The notes beneath the pieces are model-generated. The model searched no databases and was not told where the DNA came from. It was given only the letters and a program-made list of their open reading frames with translations. A stretch of 64,000 bases of DNA from Fagopyrum homotropicum. Its lineage: Eukaryota; Streptophyta; Magnoliopsida; Caryophyllales; Polygonaceae. Shown here piece by piece: positions 22,336-34,214 of the stretch (positions within the stretch are counted from its first letter, which is position 1; every line of letters begins with the position of its first letter). The stretch spans positions 9,953,001-10,017,000 of the forward strand of contig BSWB01000002.1 in NCBI GenBank assembly GCA_033239125.1, read 5' to 3'. The position numbers were made by a program, and so were the translations under genes.

Positions 22336-23550
22336 AAATATAGAATTCGCAAATGATTTTAGTTGGATCGGATAATTATTCGCCAATATGATTAGTATGG
22401 GCGGCAAAACCAATTTTATCCGCCAATCCAGACCATTTCGTTGACTCGATCCGAAAAACCCCGATATTTTAGTATCCGTTTTGATCCGGTTAGAATCCGA
22501 TACGGGAGATCTTCCTGGATCACCGGATCGGATACGGATCAAGGTTTTAGGCATCCGAATATCCACGGATATCCGAATAATCATGGATATTTGAATAATC
22601 ATGGATATCCGCCTATCCGGATACTCATGGATCAGTGGCTCACCGGATATCCACGGATAATCGAATATCCAAATATCCGTGGATCATCGAATTCATCGCC
22701 TCACCAGATCGTCTTAAGCATCCGAGTACCCGTTTTGTTTTATGAAGCATAAATCAACATTGTATGTACTAATATTTATATTTAAAAAAATATATGTATT
22801 TAATGGGAAAATATTTGAGTTAGCCAAAACAATGAATTAATAATGTTAATTTGTTACAACTTAATAACTTATGCACACTTGGTTACTTTATAAGTTCATA
22901 ATAATCTTTTACTATAAGTGGGTATGATTTTAAAATATTAGTTCTTATAAATATGATTATAATTTGGTCTTAATAATAATCTTTTAATAGAAGTTGGTCT
23001 CATTTAAATGAACGAATGTCTATAATAATCTTTAATTATAAGTTAGTCTCGTACTCTCGTTTTCAAATATAGTTATAAAATGTAAAGATATAGATATCTA
23101 TTATTTTAAAACCTTATTTTTATTTTCTTATTATAACGTACTTTAATATTCTATACTTTTTTATCATCTATATACTTATAATTTTTACTTTGATTTGTTT
23201 TGTGCCTTTTAATTGTTTTTTCATTACATTTTGTGATAAACAAAGTAGCAAATATATATCCGGATCAAACGGATATTCAGATCAATCGGATATTGGATCC
23301 GGCTAAATCATTGTTGCATATTCAGATCAAGAGGATATCCGGATCAATCGGGTCAAACAAAATTCATTCGGATCATCCGGATATCCGTGGATAATAATCC
23401 GATCCGATCCAACCAAATCATTTCGCATACTATATTTTGGATTCCAGATCAACAGGAATCCGGATAATTATCCGATCCGATCATGGGAAAAATGCCGGAT
23501 ATCCAACCAAATACGGATCGGAATGGATATCCGAATTTAAAACCGGGAGA
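22336..23550. repeat. ATCCGGAT/GGATATCC arrays with inverted flanks
   Basis: Two arrays rich in CGGATATCC (22430-22700 and 23255-23545) are flanked by inverted sequences: AAAATATAG...GCAAATGATTTTAGTTGGATC near 22336 and its inverse near 23400-23440. This suggests a further element nested in the hAT. The borders are not resolved. Confidence 0.55.
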
Positions 23551-23563
23551 TATTTAACACGAG

Positions 23564-23844
23564 TGATCATTACAATTATCTCGATAATTATTGCTAGTGA
23601 AGAAAGATAATTTATGAAAATATAAGAAATTTACTAGTACTAAAAAGGAAAGAGAATATTGAAAAACAAAACACATTTATTAGTATTTTGATATAAGCCG
23701 TTTATCTTCTTTGTTAATCACTAACATTTATAGATGCTTTTATATTGATATTTTTTAATTAATCTAATTTAATATTCATTAAAATGTCTTTATTACTATT
23801 ATTATTATTATTACTATTATTACTATTATTATTATTATTATTAC

Positions 23845-23913
<69 letters not shown>

Positions 23914-24721
23914 GGCATTCAAAATTATCTTCTACTTCATTTAGCTAATTGTCGACCAAGGGTTAATATTAACAAAAAAATATTTCATTACATTATTTTT
24001 ATCTTAAGAAATTAAAGTAATCTATTTATTCAATTAATCAAAGTAATCTAATAATAAACAAAATATAATATTAGGGTGTGAGAACAAATGTAACTAATAT
24101 TGAATGGATTAAAAATTACTAAAATTATCTTTCTTATTCTCTAACCTTAATTTACCGGGAGATCTCAATATTTACAATTATATTTCTTATTTTATAACCT
24201 TAATTTGCAATTTGCTGAAAGATCTTGACATTTAAATTTTATGAATATAAAAAAGTAATGCTATTAAATAGGAAATACAATAATAAGCAAATTTATTTAG
24301 TATTTTTAAATCCATTCAATATTGGATACAATTGTTCTCAGTTTTATTTTTTTTAGATTATTTTGATAAAATAAACATAAATTACTTTGATTTATTAAGA
24401 TAAAAATAATGTATTGAATATATTCTTTGTTAATATTAACCTTTGATCGACAATTATCTAAATGAAGCAAAATGATATTTTAAATGTCATTAAAATAATA
24501 ATACAAAAAGTTTAATTATTACACAATTAGATTAAGTAAAAATATCGGTACAAAACATCCATAAATGTTAGTGACTAGCAAAGGAGGAGACAATACTTAT
24601 ATGGAAATTTTAGATTTTTATTTTATCAATATTAGCTTTCCTTTTAGTACTATTAAATTTCTTAAATTTTCATAAATTATCTTTCTTATTTACTAGCCAT
24701 AATTATCAAGATGATCTCAAT
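23564..24721. mobile_element. Foldback element of about 1.16 kb inside the hAT
   Basis: Arms 23564-24112 and 24307-24721 are inverted copies. Matching pieces include GATAATTTATGAAAAT..AAGAAATTTA at the outer edge and AATATTGAATGGATT at the inner edge. The left arm carries a (TTA)n microsatellite at about 23785-23912 that has no counterpart of that size on the right. It is non-coding. Confidence 0.8.
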
Positions 24722-25559
24722 TATTACTGGCCATAATTATCAAGATGATCTCAACCTTTAAACTTAATCAACGGTTTAGATCCATACAACATCACCATGA
24801 AGTTGTTTTTGAGCTTCACTTGAGCCGGACCGGAATAAATACTATCTATTTTCTTTCTTGATAAATCATGTCAAATTATGAACTTATGATACATGTAAGA
24901 GTAATGAACTTATGATACATGTAAGAGTATTATTGTTTTAAAATTGTAGGTTTAAATGTGTAATTTTATTTTATTTTTATCAATTTACTCCGAATTAACA
25001 TGTCATATTGGCTTTGACTTCTTCATAGTTTATAGTTCATACTATCACATCATTTTACTTCACACTATCAAGGTTATCTAGGGTCAGGTTATTTTGGGCT
25101 AGTGGCTCATTTCAAGTCGGGTTACTTTGGGCTAACATGTCATTTTGGGTTGGGTCACTTCAGGCTATCGAGTCATTTCAGTTGGGTTACTTCGGGCAAT
25201 CGGGTCATTTCGGGTCGGTTTACTTCGGGCTAGCAGGTCATTTCGGGTCGGGTTACTTCGGGCTATCGGGTCATTTCGGGTCGGGGTACTTCGGGCTATC
25301 GGGTCATTTCGGGTCGGGTTACTTCGGGTTGTCGGGTCGTTATCGGGTTATTCTACTCGGGTTTTATCGGGTCCGGGTCATTTTCGGGTTCGACCGTTCG
25401 GGTTATTTATTATTTCGGGTTAAATCAATATCAAGCGGGTCGGTTCCGGGTATTTTCTTTCTTTAAAAATTTTCGGGGCCAGGTCGGGTTCGGGCTCGGG
25501 TTTGTCGGGTCGGGTCAACTTTTGACAGCTCTAATGGTAAAGGACACCTACCATAAAAT

Positions 25560-26400
25560 TATAAAAAATCTAGTATGAGTTGCTGGTATGAAATTTCATA
25601 CCAGAAACTCATACCATAAAATTATAAAAAAAAAAACCGAATTTTCTGGTATAATATTTTCTGGTACGAATAATTTTCTGGTATGAATAATTTTCTAGTA
25701 TGCATAACTTTCTGGTATGAAAAAATTTTCTGGTATAAATTTTCTGGTATGAATAATATTCTAGTATTAATACTAGAATATTACTCATACCAAACAATTT
25801 TTTTCAGGTATGAATAATATTCTAGTATTAATAATTTTGTGGTATGAAATAATTTTCTGATATAAATTTTTTTTCTGGTATGCGAAATTTTATTGTATGC
25901 GAAATTTTCTGGTATGAGAAATAAAAAAGAAAAAAAAAAGCAAAAAAAAATAAACAAATTCAGTAATTAAAAAAATTAAAACTTACACTTACAAAACAAA
26001 TAACAAGCATCAATTAATCTATTTTTTAATAGAGGGGTTAATTTTCTGGTATGAAATAATTTTATGGTATGTGATTTTATGGTATGAAAATCTAGTGTAA
26101 AAAAATTCTGGTATGATAAAATGTAATTTTATGGTATGAAATTTTATGGTATGAAACTTCTGGTATGAAATATATTGTATGAAATTTCTGGTATGAAATT
26201 TCTGGTATTTAAATTATGGTATGAAAAATTATGGTATGAAAAATTATGGTATGAACTTTCGTATGATAATTTCTGGTATGAAATTTCTGGTGTGAAATTT
26301 ATGGTATGAAATTTATGGTATGAAATTTCTGGTATAAAAATTCTGGTATGTGAAATTCTGGTATGAGAAATTCCGGTATGAGAAATTTAGTCCAGAAAAT
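25560..26400. repeat. Minisatellite of TTCTGGTATGAAA-type units
   Basis: Dozens of degenerate units of about 11-16 bp on TCTGGTATGAAAT, with variants TTATGGTATG and TCTAGTATTAAT, run through the right half of the Pack-MULE. Related units (TTCTGGTATGATATT) lie left of the hAT insertion at about 21278-21385, which confirms that both flanks belong to one element. Confidence 0.85.
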
Positions 26401-26640
26401 AAAAAAGAAATAATAAAAAAAAACAAGAAAAATAATAAATAAAAAAAACAAATTCAGTAATAAAAAATTAAAACTTATACTTATATAACATATAACAAAC
26501 ATCATTTATTCCTTTCTTTCTAAATAGAAGGGTTATTAATTTTTACCTACTATTAAATGAAAGTGGTAAAAAATTTGGGGTACACTTTCTTAAACAAAAA
26601 CTCAAAAAAGCCTAGTATGTCAAATTCTCCCTTTTTTTTA

Positions 26641-28125
26641 TTCTCATATAACTTTCGATGGTCTACTATTGCTTTTGTATAAATTTTTTTTATTTATAGT
26701 GCATCAATAAATACTAAACATTTTATTTTTAGTTTTCTTAATATATGTATGAGTTCATCTAACATTGGTCGATCTTATTTGAACTCATATCCGAGATTTT
26801 AAGTTTTAAGCTTTTATGAGAAGCTTTATTGATCATATTTACTGCCTACTATAAGTACCATATAATATGTATCCATGTGTTTAAGTTATTCACAATCAAC
26901 TTTCTATTCGACTATTCTTGACATTGGTACATGATAAGTGGTTAGTCGTAGGCAATCGATCTTAATAACAAGAATCAACAAGATGCGATCTTGTTTTCGA
27001 ATAAGCAAGATCCAAGTAGGGTGGGCGAATGAGGCTGCGTTTGGAGAGTACACAATTGAGAGTCCTACTATAGTAGGACTATTCGATAAGAATCTACAAC
27101 GCACTAGAACGCCCTTGTTGACGATCCTTTACTCCGACAGCATCTAGGGTTCCTTCCAAGAACAAAGGACTCTTTTTAGTAACATAGAAAGAAGAACGGC
27201 AGTTGTGGGTTACTTTAGGCAAAAAGAAAGACAAATGGCCTCCCCGAACTGAGACAAGCAGAGCACATTCTAGAAGGGAAATCCACAAACGAAGGAAAGA
27301 GAGCACTTTTGCTTCCAAACAAACATAGATCATCCCGGAAGTAGACTATGTAAAGCCCTTTTGTTGGTGATGTAATGGATGTTGGATAGAAAAGGTCAAA
27401 CCTCTTGAAACCTTGTAGATAAACTTTATCTCAATTGATCATTACTCAAGATAAAAGTGAAGAAACCTCATCTTATATGATCTAACACAGTTTAGGAACA
27501 AAACCAAGAAAGCACTAGGATGAGGTTTGTTAATGTTTATTAGCACTAATTTCTCAATGAATTGGCACGCACTCAAGAACAACCCAAGCTAAACTAGATT
27601 AGCAAGATTATCTTACTCAATCTCCCTCAACTATGTATGAATAGAACACAAGTAAGCAATGATGTTTAACGTCAATTTAAATTATGTCCAATCCCCCAAA
27701 AAAGGAGTGTATCCCTTTGCCCTAATCTAATCTAAATTAGGGTTAGAAATAAGAAAGAAAATAACTTAAGTGAATGAGCTCAAAACACATCAAAAGACAA
27801 AAAATAAAGAAATAACTTAATAGACTAGCTCGTTTGAAAGCTCCATGAATCATTCCCGATAACGAAATGATTCCGAATCAATCAAAAACTACGTTTGGAT
27901 AGAGGTCATTTAACACGTGAAAGTAATATCATCATTTTCATTTCCTTTCCTTACCCTTATCCGATTTCATTCCGTTTCCATTTCACCACTCCAACCAAAC
28001 GGACACTAAATAATGTTAATCGGGTTGAAACTAGAATAATTCCAAGGCTGAAAGTTATCCTAATATCACATCCTCTTCTTGATCATGGTCTGGCCGAATG
28101 GTTGACTTCTCAAAATGATCATACA
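26641..28125. other. Intergenic; 26990-27350 of different composition
   Basis: The segment 26990-27350 is GC-balanced and unlike its surroundings (GCCTCCCCGAACTGAGACAA), with open stretches on both strands that match no family I recognise. An organellar-DNA origin is possible but unproven. The rest may be LTR or spacer of the gypsy remnant at 28130; no gene was seen. Confidence 0.35.
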
Positions 28126-28129
28126 ATTG

Positions 28130-28420
28130 GTCTCTTATGCTTTCCATATTCACAAGATAATTTTTCAAGTCATGATTTTTCCTCTCCTAACTTTTTAGCT
28201 TGATCTCTTGTTATTGGTTCCGATGATCTCTCATCATCCCCCTCTCTTAAAAAGGAATTAACCTCTAACGAAGTCTTTAGTCTCCCCAAGGTATAGAGTA
28301 AGATCAACAATGTTGACGGTGGTGTTAACTCCATAATCGCTAGGAAGCTCAAGCTTGTAAGCATTATCCCCAATTTTCTTCAAAACCTTGAATGGGCCAT
28401 ATTTTCTAATGAGTAAACAC
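28130..28420 (-). pseudogene. Ty3/gypsy polyprotein C-terminal fragment
   Basis: The minus strand reads GPFKVLKKIGDNAYKLELPS, then YGVNTTVNIVDLTLYLGE from about 28405 downwards. This is the conserved segment just after the integrase of Ty3/gypsy elements (G-P-F-x-V and F/I-x-V-x-x-L). It then frameshifts (F-V-R-G followed by a stop, then residual EEDQ-like sequence). The rest of pol is missing at the high-coordinate side. It is a relic. Confidence 0.8.
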
Positions 28421-29201
28421 AAATACAAAAATGTTCAAGTGGACGGGTCAAAAGTCCAACACAAACAAAAGGGAAAAAAAGTAAGAATAATAAACGTCAA
28501 AATGGACCGGTCAAACAAGGTGGTCGGTCGACTAGATGGCCCAAAATGTTGTGTCTCGTCCAAAATTTTCTCCATGACTTTAATACTTCAACAAAAGGTC
28601 ATTCAGAGGTCACAAAGTATAGCATTCTTGGTTAGTCGACCACTATACTTGTCGAATACTTTTGCACGTTTCCCAATGTTCTCACTTCACTCTCGTACCT
28701 TAGTCTTTTATGTCTTGACCTTGACTTATTTGACCGTAGGGAGATCTTAGTGTGTATTAGGCCTTTCCGTTACATGTATATTATTTATACTCCACATATG
28801 TCTAGAATGCCTACAATTATATAAATGAACCGATAGATTTCCGAAACACAAGTAGGAACAAAATAGACCGTGCAGATATACCATTTAGTCCAAAAAAGGA
28901 AGAGAGTAGAATAGAATGATGGTGATAATAAAATACACTAATTAAATAGAGTGCTATCAAACGTCTAAGTGAATGGACTCAAAGATAGCTCAACTCAAAA
29001 GAGAAAAAAAAAAAAGAAAAAGAAAGTACTTGTTGAAGTTGATATTTGCCATGATCGGCTGGATCAATGTAGTTATCGGCTAGTTCAATTTAGCGGCGAT
29101 TAATTTGATTTGGAAGCTAGGTTGACTCGATCGTGAACAAAACGTAGTTTTGTGGATAAGTCATCATGTGCATGTCACATGGCTTCGATCAACTTGATCT
29201 A
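28421..29201. other. Intergenic, nothing recognised
   Basis: No coding or element ends were recognised. A region around 29045-29200 is rich in GATCGGCT/GATCAA pieces, as is the TRIM interior. Confidence 0.35.
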
Positions 29202-29206
29202 GGTGT

Positions 29207-29866
29207 TGATAGATTTTGGTGGAGAAGACCACACGAATGGTGGAGATAGAACCACCCGTTTATTGTGTTTATTATCACCCTATTTATAGGGTTATGGGAG
29301 AATAATAAAGATTACACAAGATCATATAAAATAAAAACTATTCTAAAATAATAAGATAACTTCTCTAAATATAATATATCATATCTTCCAATACGCTCCC
29401 GCAGTCAAAGCGTGCGTACGCAAACGAACGCTGAAGACTGGATCAACGAGTACACCAGTTGAGCGGTGACACCACTAGTAGATCGACGACATTAATAGAT
29501 TGATATGACCACCAGTAAATCGGTAGCAATGATAGATTTAGACGCCGATAGGTTGACGACATGCCTTAAGGCCGGCTAGCCCAATTGGACGAACTATTAT
29601 TGTTCATGCCCGCATTTAGTGTCGTAAGGTAGACAAACCTGATAAGTCAGGGTACTAGAGATCGAACCCGCTCTGATACCATGATAGATTTATGGTGGGG
29701 ATGACCACAATGGTGGAGGTAGAACCACCAGTTTATTGTGTTTATTATCACCCTATTTATAGGGTTATGGGAGAATAATAAAGATTACACAAGATCATAT
29801 AAAATAGAAACTATTCTAAAATAATAAGATAACTTCTCTAAATATAATATATCATATCTTCCAATA
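29207..29866 (-). mobile_element. TRIM retrotransposon, 660 bp, complete
   Basis: Two direct repeats of 187 and 185 bp (29207-29393 and 29682-29866; TGATAGATTT ... ATATCTTCCAATA) bound an interior of 288 bp. Next to the right repeat, the minus strand reads TGGTATCAGAGC (29681-29670), the initiator-methionine tRNA primer-binding site, so the element runs on the minus strand. A purine-rich GCGGGAGCG next to the other repeat can serve as the polypurine tract. Flanking 5-bp duplications are GGTGT (29202-29206 and 29867-29871). The interior has no coding capacity. Terminal-repeat retrotransposons in miniature have this architecture. Confidence 0.93.
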
Positions 29867-29905
29867 GGTGTAGATTGGATCAATCATGAGGTGAATATAA
29901 ATTTT

Positions 29906-29910
<5 letters not shown>

Positions 29911-29969
<59 letters not shown>
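29911..29969. repeat. (TA)n microsatellite in a short hairpin
   Basis: A run of TA is flanked by ATAAATTTTCC and its inverse GGAAAATTTAT, with the direct repeat GAGGTGAATATAAA outside on both sides. Confidence 0.8.
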
Positions 29970-29971
<2 letters not shown>

Positions 29972-29999
29972 AAAATTTATATTAAATGAGGTGAATATA

Positions 30000-30356
30000 A
30001 ACAATGTATGACCTATAATATGATATACTAATGAGCGAAAATAATTGTGAATTCCTTTGTTAATCATCTAATAACAATTTTCATGTGAATTTTTTTTTAT
30101 GTATTATTATCGCAATGAACGATTTAATTTAATTTTATACAACTTTATTTATAATTATATCTTAATAATTTAATATTTTATACACTGCATCTGAATAAAT
30201 ATCTTCTAAAAAAACACACATCAAGTAAGAAAAATAACAAATTTAATACTTTTGTTCTTATGATACCATATTTTAAATAAAAATAAAATACTTATTTATA
30301 ATTGGGATTACTTATTTAATAATTCTTAAAATTATATTTGATTTGATCTATATATC
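30000..30356. other. AT-rich spacer, nothing recognised
   Basis: No gene or bounded element was seen. Confidence 0.4.
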
Positions 30357-31339
30357 TTGTTTGGGCTCTGTTTTCTTCTGCTTTGCTCCTATGCAGATCA
30401 TTCAATCTTGAAATTTACACCTGAAAGACAATAGGTGACATTAATCACACAAACAAGATTTTAGAAGGTGTTCTTTAATCGTTTAATGTCCACCGTTAGA
30501 GAAAAAGGAGAATGTCATAAGATGTTGCTTTTTAATGTTCTATCAATCCATCACCATTGACATGGATCAACAACATATGAAGAAAATCTTACAAAATAGT
30601 AACTAGCAAAAAGGGGAAGAGAATCTTCGTGCATTGATATGCAGAGATAAGGCTTGTACTATATTGCGTAATAAACTTTGCGATACATCAAATGCCCAAA
30701 AAAAACATGATATATGTGTAAAAGAAGATCAAAAGAAATTGAGATCAAACATCACAGTTAACAGATCAAAAGAGAGCAAAAAAAAAGGTGCAAATCTTCA
30801 TTCCACCAAGAAGCTTGACCATGGATATTGGTATGGGGAATCCATTAGAATTTGATTCAAATATCAAAGATAAGATTGATTCCAACTCAAAGAAACTCAG
30901 GGTCTGATTACTGTATCCAACTGAATGAAAACATATCTATTCCACCATACACGTATCTTCACTGGTGAATCATTTTATATTGCCAATGAGGAAAACCTTT
31001 GACCTAACGTTACTTTGTACACGTTTCACTAATTTTAACCTATTAAGAAATGGTTGACAATAAAGAACAGTTTGACAATCTTGTGTTGTATTTTGATTTG
31101 TTTGTGTGACCAATGCCATCTTTGGTCTTTGATCTGTCAATTTCAACATTGAATAATCTACAAAGGAGCAAAACAGAAGAAAACAAAGCCTAAACGGAGA
31201 AAACAAAGTCTAAACAAAGAAAGTAGAGTAGACTATTGCATCCCTAGTGTCTACTTATTCTTCCTATAAGAAGTATAAAAATTAAGATACCTTGAATCAC
31301 GAGAAATAGTTTTGCCAAGAATCATCAATATGTTTGCAA

Positions 31340-31786
31340 TCAAACACTTTGATCATGATCATCCTTCTCTTCTCCATTTTCCTCTTCTTTGTCTCCTTCT
31401 TCTTCTAGTTGAACAAGGCAAAGCCTTAATCTCCCGTCTTCCTGAGAAGCATGAAAATACTCTCGGGTTGCAGTCCTAATTTCTTCTAATACGAATCTTC
31501 CATCTTTTCTATAAGACTTAAAGCAAACTCATGTGTTCCATGTCATCCCAATAAAAGAGATAGGAGGAGGGCAAGAACTTCCGCAACTCTTCGCAATAAT
31601 GTTTTGATTTGATACCACATAGCGTGTCGAATGCTCTCCAAGAATCGACTTCTCGCGGTTAATCAACTCGCTGTTCATGTCAATCTTCATATCATTGACG
31701 TCATCCAAGCTCTCAAACCCTAGCCCTTCTATGCACAACTGGAGACTCTATGAGTTCATCCAACTAAATGAAGGGGATTCATCCAT
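31340..31786 (-). pseudogene. FAF-like copy 1 (minus subfamily)
   Basis: A 447-nt copy, same length as the intact one at 34215-34661. It has an early stop (MNS*SLQLC) and another in the FAF domain (MTWNT*VCFK), but otherwise keeps CPPPISFIG and YRKDGRFVLEEIRTATRE. Confidence 0.85.
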
Positions 31787-32385
31787 CTTGTATACATTAA
31801 TTGTGAGTAGCTACTAATGTTTAAGTTGTGAATAGAAGGATTATCGTGATCAAAGTGTTTGATATCAAACATATTAAAGATTGTTAACATATCTGTTTCA
31901 TGGGATTCAGAGATCAAAATTTTATACTTTTTGTTTCTTGGTATCAATGGATCATAATTTTATACTTGTTATTAGAAAAATCCGTTTCTTTGTTTTAGGC
32001 TCTGTTTTCTTTGTTTAGGTTCTGTTTTCTTCTACATTGCTCCTTTGCAGATTATTCAATCTTGAAATTTACAGCTCAAAGAACAGAGATGACATTAGTC
32101 ACAAAAACAAGATTATTCTTCTTGACAATGGCAGCTTATGGAGGTTTACAACAGATCTTAGACAACCCACCACCCTAAAACCCATCATCCCTCCTCGAAT
32201 CCTTGTCAACATAGAAACAAATACTAGCAGTAAAACCAATCGACCAATCATACACTAAACTATTCGGGGAACTTCATTTATGAGAGAATCTTGAGACTTC
32301 TCTACCTTCAACATTAGTATCCGAAGTAATTGCATCTTGGTCTTCATGATCAACCTCGATCAACTATCAAAATATTGGAAACAAG

Positions 32386-32831
32386 ATGGATGAATCCCCG
32401 TCATTTGGTTGGATGAACTCAGAGAGTCTCTAGTTGTGCACTGAAGGGCTAGGGTTTGAGAGCTTGGATGTTGTCAATGATATGAAGATTGACACGAACA
32501 AAAAGATGATTAACCGCGAGAAGTCGGTTCTTGGAGAGCATTCGACACGCTATAGGGTATCGAATCAATAGAAGATTGCGAATAGTTGCAGAAGCTCTTG
32601 CCCTCCTCCTAACTCTTTTATGGGAAAAACAGGGAACACATGGGTTTGCTTTAAGTCTTATGGAAAATATGGAAGATTCGTGTTAGAGAGGTTAGGACTC
32701 CAACCCAAGAGTGTCTTCATGCTTCTCGGGAAAACGGGAGATTGAGGCTTTGCCTTGTTAATCCAGAAGAAGAAGGAGACGAAGAAGAGGAAAGTGGAGT
32801 AGAGAAGGATGTTCATGATCAAAGTGTTTGA
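32386..32831 (+). pseudogene. FAF-like copy 2 (plus subfamily)
   Basis: A 446-nt copy. It shares with the other plus copies a stop after ESL (ESL*LCTEGLGF) and a one-base deletion after GRFVLE that shifts the frame to RLGLQPKSVF and ends GKTGD*. A further stop follows VSNQ. Confidence 0.85.
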
Positions 32832-34214
32832 GAGCAAACATGTTGAAGATTCTGGACAAATCTATTTCTTATGATTCAAGGGATCCTAATTTTTATACTT
32901 CTTATAGGAATAATAAGTAGACATTAGGGATGCAATTGTCTACTCTACTTTATTGTTTTAGGCTATGTTTTCTTTGTTTGGGCTCTGTTTTCTTCTACTT
33001 TGCTCCTTTGCATATTATTCAATCTTGAAATTAATCCAGAAGAAGAAGGAGACGAAGAAGAAGAAAATGGAGAAGAGAAGGATGTTCATGATCAAAGTGT
33101 TTGATAGCAAACATGTTGAAGATTCTTAGCAAATCTATTTCTTGTGATTCAGGGGATCGTAGTTTTTATACTTCTTATAGGAAGAATAAGTAGACACTAG
33201 GGATGCAATTGTCTACTCTGTTTTATTTGTTTTAGGCTATGTTTTCTTTGTTTGGGCTCTGTTTTCTTCTGCTTTGCAGAGCATTCAATCTTGAAATTTA
33301 CACCTGAAAGACCATAGTGACATTAACCACACAAACAAGATTTTAGAAGGTGTTCTTTAATCGTTTAATGTCCACAATTAGAGAAAAAGGAGAATGTCAT
33401 AAGATGTCGCTTTTTAATGTTCTATCAATCTATCACCATTGGTATGGATTAACAACATATGAAGAAAATCTTACAAAACAATAAACAACAAAAAAGGGGA
33501 AGAGAATCTTCATGCATTGATATGCATAGATAAGGCTTGGACTATATTGCGTAATAAACATTGCGATACATCAAATGCCCATAAAAAGTGTGATATGCTT
33601 GTAAAAGAAGTTCAAAAGGAATTGAGATCAAACATCACAGTTAACAGATCAAAAGAGAGCCAAAAAAGGTGCAAATCTTCATTCCACAAAGAAGCTTGAC
33701 CATGGATATTGATTGGTATGGGGAATCCATTAGAATTTGATTCAGATATCAAAGATAAGATTGATCCCAACTCAAAGAAACCCAGGGTCTGATTACTGTA
33801 TCCAACTGAATGAAAACATATTTATTCCACCATACATGTATCTTCATTAGTGAATCATTTTATATTGCCAATGAGGAAAACCTTTGACTTAACGTTACTT
33901 TGTACACGTTTCACTAATTTTAACCTATTAAGAAATGGTTGACATAAAAGAACAGTTTCACAATCTTGTGTTGTGTTTTGATTTGTTTGTGTGACTAATG
34001 TCATATTTGGTCTTTGATCTGTCAATTTCAACATTGAATAATCTACAAAGGAGCAAAACAGAGCCTAAACGGAGAAAACAAGGCCTAAACAAAGAAAATA
34101 GAGTAGACAATTGCGTCCCTAGTGTCTACTTATTCTTCCTATAAGAAGTATAAAAATTACAATCCCTTGAATCACGAGAAATAGTTTTGCCAAGAATCTT
34201 CAATATGTTTGCTA

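Larger units (their letters stand above)
21730..25533. mobile_element. hAT-type element, 3.8 kb, nested in the Pack-MULE
   Basis: Perfect 13-bp terminal inverted repeats TAGAGCTGTCAAA are flanked by identical 8-bp duplications ATGGTAAA (21722-21729 and 25534-25541), the hAT signature. Subterminal regions at both ends are long arrays of GGGTCGGGT/CGGGTTA motifs (about 21750-22220 and 25085-25515). The interior holds ATCCGGAT-rich arrays and a foldback. No hAT transposase (BED finger or dimerisation domain) was found, so it is non-autonomous. Long open frames over the G-rich arrays are repeat artefacts. Confidence 0.92.
20596..26631 (+). mobile_element. Pack-MULE, about 6.0 kb, 9-bp target duplication
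   Basis: Identical 9-mers TTTTTTTTA flank the element (20587-20595 and 26632-26640). The inverted termini are GGGCTAATTAGGTAACTAGG and GGGAGAATTTGACATACTAG, and the similarity continues to GTAAATGTACCCCAAA and GTGTACCCCAAATTTTTTACC inside each end. It carries a captured first exon and intron start of a protein disulfide isomerase-like gene, and TTCTGGTATGAAA-type minisatellite on both sides of a 3.8-kb hAT insertion. Removing that insertion leaves an original element of about 2.2 kb. No transposase is present, so it is non-autonomous. The homopolymer target weakens the duplication evidence a little. Confidence 0.82.

Noticed and set aside
25137..25466. 109-codon open frame with repeated SGHFGSGYFGL units
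   Set aside because: It looks like a repeat protein but is simply the GGGTCGGGT subterminal array of the hAT; both other frames are also open.
27094..27333. Minus-strand 79-codon frame
   Set aside because: No recognisable family; open frames occur on both strands, so it is not called a gene.
29670..29681. tRNA-Met-like 12-mer
   Set aside because: It is the complement of a tRNA 3' end used as a retrotransposon primer site; no tRNA gene is present.
29852..30067. Minus-strand open frame with Tyr-Ile repeats
   Set aside because: It is an artefact of the (TA)n run at 29911-29969.
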